Shown piece by piece: positions 7,040-15,693 of a DNA stretch of 42,890 nucleotides (the stretch's first letter is position 1; each line of letters begins with the position of its first letter). The position numbers and the translations under genes are program-made. The notes under the pieces are model-generated. The model saw only the letters and a list, made by a program, of their open reading frames with translations. It was not told the DNA's origin and did no database searches. This DNA comes from a virus, in the IMG/VR virus record IMGVR_UViG_3300047440_000087, positions 1-42,890 of that record. The stretch is one strand, 5' to 3'.

Positions 7040-7180
7040 TCAGACCAACTCAGCGGTCTTGAAGTACGCCTTCTCCTCGTCGGAGAGGCTCTTCCAGAAC
7101 TCCATCATCTCGCTGGTGCCGACAGGCCTCTCAGCGGTGCTGAAGAAGTCCTTGAGCGCCTTGACGGTGTTCTCAGCCAA
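7040..7180 (-). CDS. 46-residue conserved phage protein
   Basis: The TTG at 7180 opens 46 codons beginning MAENTVKALKDFFSTAERPV and containing the helical pattern SEMMEFWKSLSDEEKAYF. This pattern is familiar from many actinobacteriophages, where it is uncharacterised. GAGAGGGG, shared with the stop of the upstream gene, serves as ribosome site about nine bases before the TTG; a GTG three codons earlier lies too close to it. It is coupled to the zinc-ribbon gene upstream. Probably soluble and helical. Confidence 0.78.
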   Translation of the reverse strand: MAENTVKALKDFFSTAERPVGTSEMMEFWKSLSDEEKAYFKTAELV

Positions 7181-7195
7181 TATTGTCACCCCCTC

Positions 7196-7342
7196 TCAGT
7201 CTCGTGGTGGTTGTGGCGGAAGGTACTGCTTGAGAAGTCGGCCACAACGAAGACACCAGATAACATAGTCATCATGGTCCTCCTTATGACCAAACCAACT
7301 GCAATAACGAATCTTGATTCGCATCCACAGAGGTTCTCTCAT
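7196..7342 (-). CDS. Small DUF1660-like zinc-binding protein
   Basis: An ATG at 7342 overlaps the stop of the 161-residue gene (ATGA) and opens 48 codons. RYCSWFGHK, a His/Asp stretch and WCLRCGRLL give the C-x4-GHK-...-C-x2-CG pattern of the DUF1660 prophage family, probably one zinc site (Cys14, His19, Cys30, Cys33). The tail is proline-rich. Its function is not known; zinc proteins of this size often bind nucleic acid or a host protein. An ATG in another frame at the same place gives a 29-codon reading without motif, which I rejected. Confidence 0.78.
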   Translation of the reverse strand: MREPLWMRIKIRYCSWFGHKEDHDDYVIWCLRCGRLLKQYLPPQPPRD

Positions 7343-7824
7343 GAGCGCTCGAAAGTGCGATGGAACGTGCGGTCCGCATAGCTCGAGAAGTGACCCTCAC
7401 GACCAGTCACAACCCAAGATCCCACGAACGCACGACTATGCATCTGGTTCTTGGCGTTGTTGTTCGGCACATCGATGAACGGAACATCCAACTTGGTCGA
7501 GGAAACAGTCCCTCCACACCACTTCGCCACCTGCTCCATGTTGGTCTCATCGACCTTGATGGCCTGGACTTCGAAGACCTTCCGGGTGTAGGTCTCCACG
7601 ACAAGGGACTTCTCTTCGACAGGCATGACGTCCTCCAGATTGAAATTCACGGTTAGACCGTATTCGGGATTACAGTTTACGTTGTGCCACTTGATTGCGC
7701 CTTCAAGTGATCGGAATGTCAGAACTTTCAATTGAGCTACACCGAGCTCTGACATCCCAAACTCTGTACTATGAACATACCCATTCACAGTCTTGACGAT
7801 CGTGCATCGCAGGTTTGAACTCAT
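7339..7824 (-). CDS. 161-residue protein of unknown function
   Basis: The first half (RCTIVKTVNGYVHS, LKVLTFRSLEGAIKW) looks like a small beta-alpha domain. The second half (YTRKVFEVQAIKVDETNMEQVAKWCGG ... WVVTGREGHFSSYADRTFHRTFE) matches a common phage domain that begins with FxVxAxxxxxxNxxxxAxWCGG and ends with GdWvv...g.f..y....F...F. Many phages carry that domain without known function. ATG at 7824 overlaps the previous stop (ATGA). It may be a fusion of two small phage domains. Confidence 0.75.
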   Translation of the reverse strand: MSSNLRCTIVKTVNGYVHSTEFGMSELGVAQLKVLTFRSLEGAIKWHNVNCNPEYGLTVNFNLEDVMPVEEKSLVVETYTRKVFEVQAIKVDETNMEQVAKWCGGTVSSTKLDVPFIDVPNNNAKNQMHSRAFVGSWVVTGREGHFSSYADRTFHRTFERS

Positions 7825-8015
7825 CCGGCATCAGGAATATTCATGAGACGATCGATCGTGAGCAGGACTTCTGCTGCCGCATCACCGGTGAACATCTTGA
7901 TACCTCCACCAGTGACATGAGGAATGTTCTTCGCATCAATGGCCTCGACCGCCGCTACTGTGTCCGCGAAACCATCCGTCTCGATCTCGAAAACAATCAA
8001 AAGCTTAGTTGTCAT
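7821..8015 (-). CDS. 64-residue protein of unknown function
   Basis: The product begins MTTKLLIVFEIETDGFADT and continues with AVEAIDAKNIPHVTGGGIKMFTG and a helical end; it looks like a small alpha/beta domain. The ATG at 8015 follows AGGGGACG and lies inside the end of the SSB-like gene (11-base overlap). A longer reading to 8051 has no ribosome site. It is coupled at both ends, so it belongs to the replication operon. No family recognised. Confidence 0.72.
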   Translation of the reverse strand: MTTKLLIVFEIETDGFADTVAAVEAIDAKNIPHVTGGGIKMFTGDAAAEVLLTIDRLMNIPDAG

Positions 8016-8490
8016 CTCGTCCCCTAGGAGTAGCATCCTCAAGATCCGCATACTTCAGCTCGAGCGGATCCTCAATGATTGTGATGAACAGGCTCTGCAG
8101 ATATGCCTTGATGCCCGACTTGTCCCCGATTTCCCACTCGTATGGGTTGAGGATAAGGTCCACCTTCCGGATATCAGCCCAATCCAGAATCTCGACCTCC
8201 CTCTCAGTAAGAGGGGTCCTTCCACGAGACGTGATCATGACGATACGAGGGGGTCGGCCACGGAAGTTCACCGAGACCTGGATGTACGGCTGGTCTGCCT
8301 CGTCCTCTTCGCGAGCCTTCAGGAACTTCACATTCCATCCGTCATCGAGCATCTGCTTGGCGACCTCGTCGGTCAGGATAACCGCGAAATTACGATCACC
8401 CTCACGGTTGAACTTGCCCTCCTTCCCCGCAAAGTTGCGGAAGAGGATCCGTGCATCCTCAATGACGACGGTGTTGTCGTGCCTAGACAT
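8005..8490 (-). CDS. Putative single-stranded DNA-binding protein
   Basis: The product is 161 residues, beginning MSRHDNTVVIEDARILFRNFAG. The pattern NREGDRNFAVILTDEVA, then PYIQVSVNFRGRPPRIVMIT and a closing ILNPYEWEIGDKSGIKAYLQSL strand-helix stretch, resembles the OB-fold SSB-like proteins of Gram-positive phages. Ribosome site GGAGAG precedes the ATG at 8490; the longer frame runs into the previous gene. It stands between small genes directly downstream of the polymerase fusion, the expected place for an SSB. The acidic tail typical of SSB is short here (DLEDATPRGRDDN). The family call is by pattern, not by search. Confidence 0.65.
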   Translation of the reverse strand: MSRHDNTVVIEDARILFRNFAGKEGKFNREGDRNFAVILTDEVAKQMLDDGWNVKFLKAREEDEADQPYIQVSVNFRGRPPRIVMITSRGRTPLTEREVEILDWADIRKVDLILNPYEWEIGDKSGIKAYLQSLFITIIEDPLELKYADLEDATPRGRDDN

Positions 8491-8719
8491 CTGAATCCTC
8501 TCCAAGACCCTGAGTTTGTTCGACGGTCTCGCCCCGCCATTCACCTCGCATAACCACGGCTGTGTTCCAGACCTCAAGACATGCGAGGAGATACCAGGCA
8601 AGAATATAGTCTGGGGTTCCAGACTTGTTCTCTTGTGAAAATCGGTTCAACAAAAGAGTGAGATCTACCTCAAGATCATGCGGTGCCTCGAAATCACCAT
8701 CTGAATCAGGCACACTCAT
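8483..8719 (-). CDS. 78-residue conserved phage protein
   Basis: The product begins MSVPDSDGDFEAPHDLEVDL and has the signature ENKSGTPDYILAWYLLACLEVWNTAVVMRGEW, a pattern (NTPD-ILA-YL-CL-AF-x-AV-R-W) shared by small proteins of many actinobacteriophages. Function unknown. ATG at 8719 overlaps the previous stop (ATGA), and its end overlaps the SSB-like start by eight bases, so it belongs to one coupled replication operon. Confidence 0.78.
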   Translation of the reverse strand: MSVPDSDGDFEAPHDLEVDLTLLLNRFSQENKSGTPDYILAWYLLACLEVWNTAVVMRGEWRGETVEQTQGLGEDSDV

Positions 8720-8976
8720 TCGTCTTCTCCTGTAATAGGGCTTCCGTAGTGAACACTCATACCCATTCGGGTTCCTCGGACTGCAGTGACCAAGTCAACA
8801 ATCTGTGAAGCATCATCACTGCTGACATCATCGAACGACAGCGTTAGGTAGTATCGAATGGGCTTGTATTCGTTGAGATCTGCGGGCACAGTCTCATCCT
8901 TATGACAGCCTACCTCCCGACACTTCTGGCTACCACATCGAAACCCTGGATGCTCACGTGTTTCACAATCACACAT
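8716..8976 (-). CDS. 86-residue cysteine-rich protein
   Basis: The product begins MCDCETREHPGFRCGSQKCREVGCHKDE: six cysteines and two histidines in the first 27 residues suggest one or two zinc sites. The rest is a small alpha/beta domain (IRYYLTLSFDDVSSDDASQIVDLVT). I chose ATG at 8976 over the TTG just before it; GAGGAG lies seven bases upstream. It overlaps the end of the polymerase fusion by eight bases. A DNA- or protein-binding accessory to replication is possible but not shown. Confidence 0.75.
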   Translation of the reverse strand: MCDCETREHPGFRCGSQKCREVGCHKDETVPADLNEYKPIRYYLTLSFDDVSSDDASQIVDLVTAVRGTRMGMSVHYGSPITGEDE

Positions 8977-11900
8977 CAACTAACTCCTCAATAGATCCGA
9001 ACTTACTGATTGTCTTCATTGCTTCATCTGCAATGTGCTCGAAATAACTCATATCAATTTCCAACTCATCGCCAAGGGCCTTAGCTGCATCTGCTTCGAG
9101 CCACAGATATCCCTTAGTTCCTGTAACGGCGTAATACTTATCGTCCTTGACCCGATATAGCATCGCTCCGTGGTTGTTCTCTTTCACAGGCACAAACCGA
9201 CCAGTACGGCCAACAAATCGCATACGACCATCAGACAGGACCATCGGAGTATCGTAGTCAAAGTCAAGGTACATAGCTCCTTGTGTGACTTGCTTGGTCT
9301 CACACAAGTCATCGAACGTAACCTCTTCGTTGCTGAATAAGGTCTTGTAGACGTACGGATGCTGGAACTGTGCACCAACCGCAGTCCACTTATCTCCTTG
9401 TCGAGCAATATAGACCGCATCATTCACAAGACAGAACTTGTCGTATGTGGCCTCATGCTCGAATTCGTATCCGTACTGCCGACCGAAAGCAATAATACCC
9501 TCAATCAAGTCTGGCGTAGCATTGGCAATCTTGATCGAGTCGGTCTTAATATGGATCACATTCGTCCACTGCTGAACGTATTCCTGCAAATCGATCATGA
9601 ACAAGGCACCGCGCTTAGCTACGATGTTGTCCTTGTTACGAATATCCCGAAATGCATTGTCGAACTTAGCCGAGGTCAGTCCATATACGATATTGATTAC
9701 GATTTTGAGAGCGTATGCAAGACTCTCAGCGCGTACATCAATCCCGTCATCGCTACCCAGAAACTTGGCGAGACGACCGTCAAAATACGATCGGGCAGCC
9801 TTGTAGTCCTTACGCTTAATCGCCATTCGCGCTTCTTTAAGGGCTGAGAATCTCTGAGTGTACTCTGTTCCAAAGAGGTTAAGCTGTTCAATGGATGTCG
9901 GATGCATAGACGCCACGTCCAAAAGCGCCACGTTAGTGTAGAGGCCAGGCTCCGCATATACATACCCACCTTCGCCAGGAGAATAACCACGATAACTACT
10001 AACGCCACTATCGTAGACGTATCCATCGAACTCCTTACTTAGGTCGGTATAGACAAATTGCTTCTGCGGGTTCCGATCATTCCCGAATATGATCTTGGCT
10101 GTGTGCTTCTGCGTGGTGTCATTGACAGTCAAACCAGAAAGTTCTGCCAGAATTTCCCTCGCGGTAAAATCTGACTTTCGAGAATTGAAAACCGCCTCAG
10201 TTGCCATGACATCGTTGGCACAGTAATCCACGACGTTCGGCCAGTTTTCTTCCGGAACGGGCTCATCCCAAGGGTAATCAAGCTCCTTGTGAGGGATGCC
10301 AAGGTCGATCTGGAACTTCTTGAGGCCCTGCTTCTTCGAGGAGAAGTCCCAAATGTCCGTATATGAGAGGTTGTAAGCCTCTCCGAACATGGCCCCGACA
10401 TTGTTCGATATGATCTTCTGGCTCAACTTGTACAAAGCCTCATTGTCATAACCGAGATACCGAGCGTAGAGGATATGGTTGTCATACCGTCGGTTGTTGA
10501 AACCGATCAACTTCATATGGAACAACTGCTCGACATCGGTGGGCCCTGGATTGATCATACGAACTACGGGCTTGTCTCCCTCATATTTCCAGCAGACAAC
10601 GAACAGATTCGGGTAGACTTCCACATCGAAGAAGACCAGAGGGCCTGTCTCTTCAGTAATATCCGTCTTAGCCGTCTCTGACTTCCACTTCATCTGCTGG
10701 ACGATCTTCAAAGACACCAGCGCCTGGTTCGTACTGTTGTTTGCGAACGCAACAATACGAGGACGCATGTCCGTTATGTCGTATACGATACCGCTAGCAT
10801 AGGCATCCTCAAGGATCTTGTGGATGAAATCGATCGAGGGCTTCGTTCCGGGATGGATTCCCTTCTGCAAATTCCTCTCAATAAGGTCCCGTAGCCCTTT
10901 CTCGCTCTGGATAGTTGTTGCTTTCAGCATCTTTCGCTCCTTCAGAGGCAGACCGTTCTTGAGAGTGGCAATCGAAACCGCATTGCACTTAGTGAGCCGT
11001 CTCCGAAGGGCGCCATTACCGAGCAAAGTCTTGATCTCGATACCATTCGAGTACTCGGTTGATAGTTCGGTGACATTTCCATCGTAGATATAGTGCAGAT
11101 GTACGCCAGATCCTCCTTGGCTTAGCTCTGCGTATGTGGGCGGCCAGGCACTAGCAGCCGACAGGTTCATCTCGAGCGACTTCTTGCCCTCAGCGTCCTT
11201 CAGGTCGAAGTCAATCACAATATGGTTGTCAGGAACCTGGACATAATGCAGTTGTGAAGTGTCCAACTCAGACAAAGTGGTCTTGACATTGTCCCACCTG
11301 TGAGCCGGCCTTCCCTCCTTAGTATACTGAGCAGGCCAATCCTCACCCTCACGATCGAAGAGGGACACGGTCTCATCCATCACAAGTGAAAACGTTTTGT
11401 CCTGCTTTGACTCAGTTTTGAACAAGTTGGCGTTGAAACCTGAGTAATATGCCCTCACAATGTGGTCCCCAACTGTCTTGCGATCCTTGAATTCATTGAA
11501 ATAGTTCTTCAATTCCTCTCGGATCTTGTACTGAGGTAGGACTCGATCAATACCTGTCTCTGAGCAGTACTCTTTGTACAAGGAATACGCCTGCTTCAGA
11601 GTGGTTCCGTCCTGGCTACTGAAGACATCGTAGTTAGCCTCGATGAAGTTGAAGAATATGTCAGTCTTGAACATCATCGTTAGGGGACGATACCCATTGT
11701 AGTAGTTCTTGCCCATCTCCTGGTAAACTGACAGGCATCGGTGAGCGATAGCACCTAACTCAAAGTCGATTTGTCCCAATAGTGTCATGTAATGGTTGAC
11801 TGGGATCGACACTCCGGTCGGATGGACGTCAATCAGACGCCGAATAATGCCCGAATTGGAGTCAGAGATACGCACAGGCTGATTTGTACCCATGAATAAG

Positions 11901-12706
11901 AAGGCATTGATGCTCGCCGAGTAGCTGGACTTGTACTTCTCGTTGATTACCATGTCTTCGTGGGCAATAATCGAGTTCAACTTTGTGTTGTCCTCAATAC
12001 GAGACAGATCACCGTCGTGTTGTACAGCCACGAGAGGGTTAGTCCTGAATACTTCTGTCGCAAATGCCCCATTATTACTAGCCAAGGCCTTGGCTTCGAA
12101 TGAGGCGACATACCCTTCGAACAACTTCTCGATAATATGAAGGACGGTTGACTTACCTGAGGCAGGTGGGCCATACAGAACTAGGAACTTCTGGATCTTC
12201 TTCGCATCCCCAGCGATAATCGCTCCGATAGCCCACTCAATCTTTGCCCGTTCTTCCACAGAATACAACGTCCCCACAAGCTCATCCCAGGCGTTGCAAT
12301 CGCCCGGAGCAAGATCATAGGGAAGCCTACGACTAACATGGTCTCGCTTTGTGACAGGAGTATTCGCGAAGGTGACTTTACTATCAAGATCATGGCTGTT
12401 GTTACTGACAAGGCCCATGAACTTCCGGAAGCGTTCCCAGACATTGCTGTTAAAGGATTCGAGGCTCTTTACAGTTACCTTGCCGCCGTACTGATCGGCA
12501 TTAACCTTGGCGTATTCGTGAAGGTCCTGATCTACGAGACGCGGAACGTCGTACTCATCCGTAGACCACAGCCCTTTCTCCTCGTCCCATACAGCATAGA
12601 AAGACTTCCCGCGAACCATGAGATCTGTAGCCCGACTAACCGTGAAGTCAGGATATATCTCGTATCCGTTCCTGGTCTCCTTGACCCCGATCTTATAGAA
12701 GTCCAT
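8969..12706 (-). CDS. Helicase-primase-DNA polymerase fusion
   Basis: The product is 1245 residues and holds three replication enzymes. Residues about 130-400 form a D5-type SF3 helicase with Walker A GPPASGKS (179-186) and FMGTNQPVR near 271. Residues about 460-600 resemble an archaeo-eukaryotic primase: IDFDLKD (D499, D501), GSGVHLHY (H536, H538) and IEIKT. Residues about 690-1245 are a family B polymerase with 3-5 exonuclease: FFDVEVYPN (D694, E696), RRYDN (D742), YCANDVMAT (Y828, D832), LLDVASMHPTSI (motif A, D930), KIVINIVYG (motif B, 1001-1009) and HIKTDSIKI (motif C, D1056; KTDS instead of DTDS). The usual AEP-then-helicase order is reversed. I found no stop or frameshift between parts. 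AGGAGGTGAGG precedes the ATG. One chain could thus unwind, prime and copy the genome. Confidence 0.88.
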   Translation of the reverse strand: MDFYKIGVKETRNGYEIYPDFTVSRATDLMVRGKSFYAVWDEEKGLWSTDEYDVPRLVDQDLHEYAKVNADQYGGKVTVKSLESFNSNVWERFRKFMGLVSNNSHDLDSKVTFANTPVTKRDHVSRRLPYDLAPGDCNAWDELVGTLYSVEERAKIEWAIGAIIAGDAKKIQKFLVLYGPPASGKSTVLHIIEKLFEGYVASFEAKALASNNGAFATEVFRTNPLVAVQHDGDLSRIEDNTKLNSIIAHEDMVINEKYKSSYSASINAFLFMGTNQPVRISDSNSGIIRRLIDVHPTGVSIPVNHYMTLLGQIDFELGAIAHRCLSVYQEMGKNYYNGYRPLTMMFKTDIFFNFIEANYDVFSSQDGTTLKQAYSLYKEYCSETGIDRVLPQYKIREELKNYFNEFKDRKTVGDHIVRAYYSGFNANLFKTESKQDKTFSLVMDETVSLFDREGEDWPAQYTKEGRPAHRWDNVKTTLSELDTSQLHYVQVPDNHIVIDFDLKDAEGKKSLEMNLSAASAWPPTYAELSQGGSGVHLHYIYDGNVTELSTEYSNGIEIKTLLGNGALRRRLTKCNAVSIATLKNGLPLKERKMLKATTIQSEKGLRDLIERNLQKGIHPGTKPSIDFIHKILEDAYASGIVYDITDMRPRIVAFANNSTNQALVSLKIVQQMKWKSETAKTDITEETGPLVFFDVEVYPNLFVVCWKYEGDKPVVRMINPGPTDVEQLFHMKLIGFNNRRYDNHILYARYLGYDNEALYKLSQKIISNNVGAMFGEAYNLSYTDIWDFSSKKQGLKKFQIDLGIPHKELDYPWDEPVPEENWPNVVDYCANDVMATEAVFNSRKSDFTAREILAELSGLTVNDTTQKHTAKIIFGNDRNPQKQFVYTDLSKEFDGYVYDSGVSSYRGYSPGEGGYVYAEPGLYTNVALLDVASMHPTSIEQLNLFGTEYTQRFSALKEARMAIKRKDYKAARSYFDGRLAKFLGSDDGIDVRAESLAYALKIVINIVYGLTSAKFDNAFRDIRNKDNIVAKRGALFMIDLQEYVQQWTNVIHIKTDSIKIANATPDLIEGIIAFGRQYGYEFEHEATYDKFCLVNDAVYIARQGDKWTAVGAQFQHPYVYKTLFSNEEVTFDDLCETKQVTQGAMYLDFDYDTPMVLSDGRMRFVGRTGRFVPVKENNHGAMLYRVKDDKYYAVTGTKGYLWLEADAAKALGDELEIDMSYFEHIADEAMKTISKFGSIEELVDV

Positions 12707-12720
12707 ATCCTCACCTCCTG

Positions 12721-13257
12721 TCAGTACGTGCTAATGATGTATGCATTCATCTGGTACCAGATTTCGACACGTCGTTGGTCTTCTTTCGGGTCGGAGAGAG
12801 GAAACAAACCCCCATCTCCAGAATAATCGTAGTTCCTCCAAATAAGAGTCTCCAAGGTCTGATCAATTACCTTGATTGTCGTAGGCTTTGCGTTATAACG
12901 ATCATCTGAGATATGATCGAGACCCAGGTTGGCCATAAGATGCCAAAACCATGTCCGTACTTCTCCGTCTGCTTGAAACGTGAGTCGCTTGGACAAGGCT
13001 ATGATCATTTCCAACACTGATACAGGGAAGCTATGCCACTCCGGAGTTAGCCTTCGCTTCGTATCATAGGAAAATTCATACCTGAGTTCTCGACCATCCT
13101 CAACTCGGTTGTCATCATTTGCAATGAGCCAAACGAACTCCTTCTGGTGTAGTTGTCTCAGTAGAGACCAGTGGGTGTACCTTGGATCGGATACTTCAGG
13201 GTCTTCGGTTTGGGCTACTAGCCACTCGAAGTAGGAGTTCTCAAGAGTTACATCCAT
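12721..13257 (-). CDS. 178-residue phage protein of unknown function
   Basis: The product begins MDVTLENSYFEWLVAQTED and is rich in Trp and Tyr (THWSLLRQLHQKEFVWLIAND, WHSFPVSVLEMIIALSKRL, TWFWHLMANLGL). Recurring small aromatic-rich helices suggest an all-alpha soluble protein. I have seen similar sequences next to phage replication genes but know no function. ATG at 13257 overlaps the stop of the membrane protein gene (TGATG). It lies 14 bases before the polymerase fusion, so it may be a replication accessory protein. Confidence 0.75.
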   Translation of the reverse strand: MDVTLENSYFEWLVAQTEDPEVSDPRYTHWSLLRQLHQKEFVWLIANDDNRVEDGRELRYEFSYDTKRRLTPEWHSFPVSVLEMIIALSKRLTFQADGEVRTWFWHLMANLGLDHISDDRYNAKPTTIKVIDQTLETLIWRNYDYSGDGGLFPLSDPKEDQRRVEIWYQMNAYIISTY

Positions 13258-13967
13258 CAGTCATCGTCGATCCTGAATTTCCGAGGTCGTCTCCGATCGG
13301 AAGAATGCTTCATAGATCCCAGGACTGTCTCCTCATAACTCTCCCTTTCCCTGATGATCTCGAACCCCATGGCTGCCCACTCGTTCACGACGTAGACAAT
13401 GTTCGGATCATTGGAGCCGTTCCCGAACTGATCCAACGCTTCCAGCCCAATCGTCAGATCAATATCGTCGATGGGTGTGTCCCGTTCGTCAACGAGGACA
13501 TCATCCTTCTCATAATATGTGAGCGTCCGCTGGTCGTAGTCCTTCGGGTTCTCCTTGAACTCATCAAAGGAGACTACGAACGCTTTCTTGCCTGCGCGCT
13601 TAGGAATCTCACGGCGATAATCGAAAACAGAATGACGAGCAGAGTCATCATCAAGTTCTTCGTCTTCTTCGACGGCTTCTTCTTCCGCTGACGGGTCACT
13701 CGGGAACGCGACATATCGTTCTTCCTCCAGAATCTCAGAATTAATTTGAGGGGCAACCTTCTCAAGAACATCAGAAGGAGTTGCATAGTCTTCCTTCTTT
13801 GTCAGCCTTGTGTAGTACTCCTTTGACTTGATCAGTTCAGCCTTCAGACGGACTTCGTACTCATCATCGAGGCGCTTCTGCGTGAAATAAGCCCCGACAA
13901 AGATGCCGGAGCCCATTGCGACCATAGAAGTACCTGCGACGGTAAGATATAGAACCTTCCCGTGCAC
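13257..13967 (-). CDS. Single-pass membrane protein with long cytoplasmic domain
   Basis: The product is 236 residues. An N-terminal membrane segment (about 5-27, VLYLTVAGTSMVAMGSGIFVG) is followed by a charged coiled stretch, a strongly acidic linker (EEEAVEEDEELDDDS, about 94-108) and a soluble domain ending in basic RRRPRKFRIDDD. GTG at 13967 is the start, with AGGAGGAATT in front. It belongs to a set of membrane proteins (13257-18900) that also occurs in some Firmicutes phages. A role in tethering replication to the membrane would fit its place just before the polymerase, but this is inference. Confidence 0.78.
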   Translation of the reverse strand: MHGKVLYLTVAGTSMVAMGSGIFVGAYFTQKRLDDEYEVRLKAELIKSKEYYTRLTKKEDYATPSDVLEKVAPQINSEILEEERYVAFPSDPSAEEEAVEEDEELDDDSARHSVFDYRREIPKRAGKKAFVVSFDEFKENPKDYDQRTLTYYEKDDVLVDERDTPIDDIDLTIGLEALDQFGNGSNDPNIVYVVNEWAAMGFEIIRERESYEETVLGSMKHSSDRRRPRKFRIDDD

Positions 13968-13975
13968 AATTCCTC

Positions 13976-14869
13976 CTAGATCTTGTCGTAGATAAGACCA
14001 TCAACATTGAAGTCCAGCAAGATCGAACCCTCTCGACCATTCACGAAATCCCTTGCACGAGGACGATCCCCGTTGAAGATCCCGAAATCGATGAAGTTGT
14101 CGCTATCCTTGCTGAGGACCCATCCCACCACAGCTCCAGCCTTAGACCTATCCATGCTCAGCATGTCGTAGACCTCGTTCAGGAACACGTGTCCACGGGA
14201 GTGTAGGAGATCATTGGCATAATTCTGCTGGCATCGTAGGAACAGATTGTTATACTCGGGCTCACGCTGCCAGGCTGAGCACAACTCGTCGAAGAACCGC
14301 GCATAGATTGAAAAGCTATTGGGATCCATGTGCTTGACGGTTACCTCCTTACCGTCTTCGTTCTTCTTCGCAACCGTCTCTGTGGAATATCGGAACTTCC
14401 GGTCCGTTTCCTCCCCGAACTCATCCACGACACGTTCCCGATACTCTCGGAATCCCTTGTCGAGGGCAGCATAAGCAGCCGTGACTGCCGCATACCGACG
14501 GTTCAGGATGACGTGACTACCCGTGAGTGCAGCGATGGAGGCTGACCCGACCAGAATTGCAGGACCGTAAGCCTTAGCAATATCCACAACCGTGCGGGTG
14601 TAGATGATCGCCATGTCCTTCTGGTAATCATTGGCGCTGTAGACGTCCGGACCAACTCGAAGAGCCTCCTTGGCCTTGAGTGAGTCCTGCTCGTTCTTCT
14701 CGAGAATATCCTCAAGCTTCAGAGTTGCCCGAGATGCCAGAACTGCAGTGGAAACGACGCCAACCACCCCTCCTGCGAAGAGAACGGTTGGCGAAACGTT
14801 CTGGGCCTTAAGAAGCTGACGGCCGAATCTGGACGTTATTGCTGTCGGTACTAGTTTGGTGAGATTCAT
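13976..14869 (-). CDS. DUF6353-like membrane protein 1
   Basis: The product is 297 residues. Two N-terminal hydrophobic helices (VSPTVLFAGGVVGVVSTAVLAS at about 26-47 and a second at about 100-120, AYGPAILVGSASIAALTG) frame a charged helix with LKLEDIL. A long soluble part (ALDKGFREYRERVVDEFGEE ...) ends in DFNVDGLIYDKI. The plan and key words (SPT-hydrophobic, RAT/KAS..., AYGP..., RYAA..AAY..L...F.EYR) are shared with the second copy at 17161. AGGAGAGGG precedes the ATG. Function unknown; membrane location is secure. Confidence 0.8.
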   Translation of the reverse strand: MNLTKLVPTAITSRFGRQLLKAQNVSPTVLFAGGVVGVVSTAVLASRATLKLEDILEKNEQDSLKAKEALRVGPDVYSANDYQKDMAIIYTRTVVDIAKAYGPAILVGSASIAALTGSHVILNRRYAAVTAAYAALDKGFREYRERVVDEFGEETDRKFRYSTETVAKKNEDGKEVTVKHMDPNSFSIYARFFDELCSAWQREPEYNNLFLRCQQNYANDLLHSRGHVFLNEVYDMLSMDRSKAGAVVGWVLSKDSDNFIDFGIFNGDRPRARDFVNGREGSILLDFNVDGLIYDKI

Positions 14870-15008
14870 TCCCTCTCCTAAAAGTGCTCTTGTAATATAA
14901 AACCATCATGGCTTCGATTTGCTTGTCGGACATTCTGTTGACCTCTAGCGCAAACTCCCTTCCCGGGTACATCCGTTTCAAGAGAGTGCGCTCATACTGC
15001 AGGCCCAT
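14808..15008 (-). CDS. 66-residue protein of unknown function
   Basis: The product begins MGLQYERTLLKRMYPGREF and continues ALEVNRMSDKQIEAMMVLYYKS, a helical, basic pattern seen in small proteins next to DUF6353 genes. The ATG at 15008 shares a base with the previous stop (TGATG). Its last 62 bases overlap the start of the DUF6353-like gene, which is long for an overlap and makes the C-terminal tail (HQTSTDSNNVQIRPSAS) less certain. Possibly an adaptor for the membrane proteins around it. Confidence 0.65.
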   Translation of the reverse strand: MGLQYERTLLKRMYPGREFALEVNRMSDKQIEAMMVLYYKSTFRRGNESHQTSTDSNNVQIRPSAS

Positions 15009-15640
15009 CAGTCGAGAGGCTCTGGGCGTGGAAGATCCAGCAAGTATCCGTTCCTGACTCGAGTCACACCTGCTCCTCTGATATCGGACCATCCCCACTT
15101 GTCGTCGGTGTAGTCTCCGGTGACTCCGACAAGCTCGTATAGATCAGCGACGCTAGCTGTGTTATATCGAGAGACCAAGTCGAAGAGCCGATCAATAACC
15201 TCTTCCGCCTCAATACGCGTGGCAAGAATGATCTCGTCGAAATTATGAGTTGCACGTGCCCGTCGACTGGGGAAGTCACGATCTCGGTTGCGACCACCTC
15301 GGTCTCGATCTGAAGAGAATCGATTGTATTGGACATGCCCGCTTCCTCCAGGACGCACTCCCGTACGACGACTCGTGGATCGAGCCTCTCCGAACAACAT
15401 TCGCTCGACACCCTGACTGGTAATATCAGCGATGGTGTCTTTCATTGCGGGGAGAAGGACTTCGAACGTCACATACTGCCCCACACTCTTCATGTCGCTC
15501 CCGATGAATGTCTCCTGAATACGCTTTCCAAGGGGCTTCTTGCGACGAACCACAGCGCCCTCGACAACCCGCTCGATCTTCTTGGGCTCGTCGGGCTCTG
15601 TCTCAGGAACCTTGTGCCTGTTGCTGGGGTAATTGTCCAT
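15008..15640 (-). CDS. Conserved phage protein with basic middle region
   Basis: The product is 210 residues. NYPSNRHKVPE...EPKKIERVVEGAVVRRKKPLGKRIQETFIGSDMKSVGQYVTFEVLLPAMKDTI is the pattern of a family I associate with gut Firmicutes phages that also carry DUF6353 genes. The middle is Arg/Gly/Asp-rich and disordered-looking (residues about 90-130, SSDRDRGGRNRDRD). The C-terminal domain (IEAEEVIDRLFDLVSRYNTASVADLYELVG) looks helical. AGAAGG precedes the ATG. No membrane segment; the basic RG-rich part may bind nucleic acid. Confidence 0.78.
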   Translation of the reverse strand: MDNYPSNRHKVPETEPDEPKKIERVVEGAVVRRKKPLGKRIQETFIGSDMKSVGQYVTFEVLLPAMKDTIADITSQGVERMLFGEARSTSRRTGVRPGGSGHVQYNRFSSDRDRGGRNRDRDFPSRRARATHNFDEIILATRIEAEEVIDRLFDLVSRYNTASVADLYELVGVTGDYTDDKWGWSDIRGAGVTRVRNGYLLDLPRPEPLD

Positions 15641-15654
15641 AATATCCTTCTGAG

Positions 15655-15683
15655 AAAAAACCTATACCCTGGGTAGGGTATAG
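15655..15683 (-). terminator. Intrinsic terminator, TATACCC-type stem
   Basis: A nine-pair stem, CTATACCCT with AGGGTATAG, and a 4-base loop, followed by six T on the minus strand. It ends the 15694-15948 unit and lies 15 bases before the next ATG. Confidence 0.88.
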
Positions 15684-15693
15684 ATCTGTGGGA

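Noticed and set aside
7189-7297. Alternative small frame starting ATGATGACTATG near 7290
   Set aside because: It overlaps the DUF1660-like gene in another frame; the zinc pattern and ATGA coupling favour the latter.
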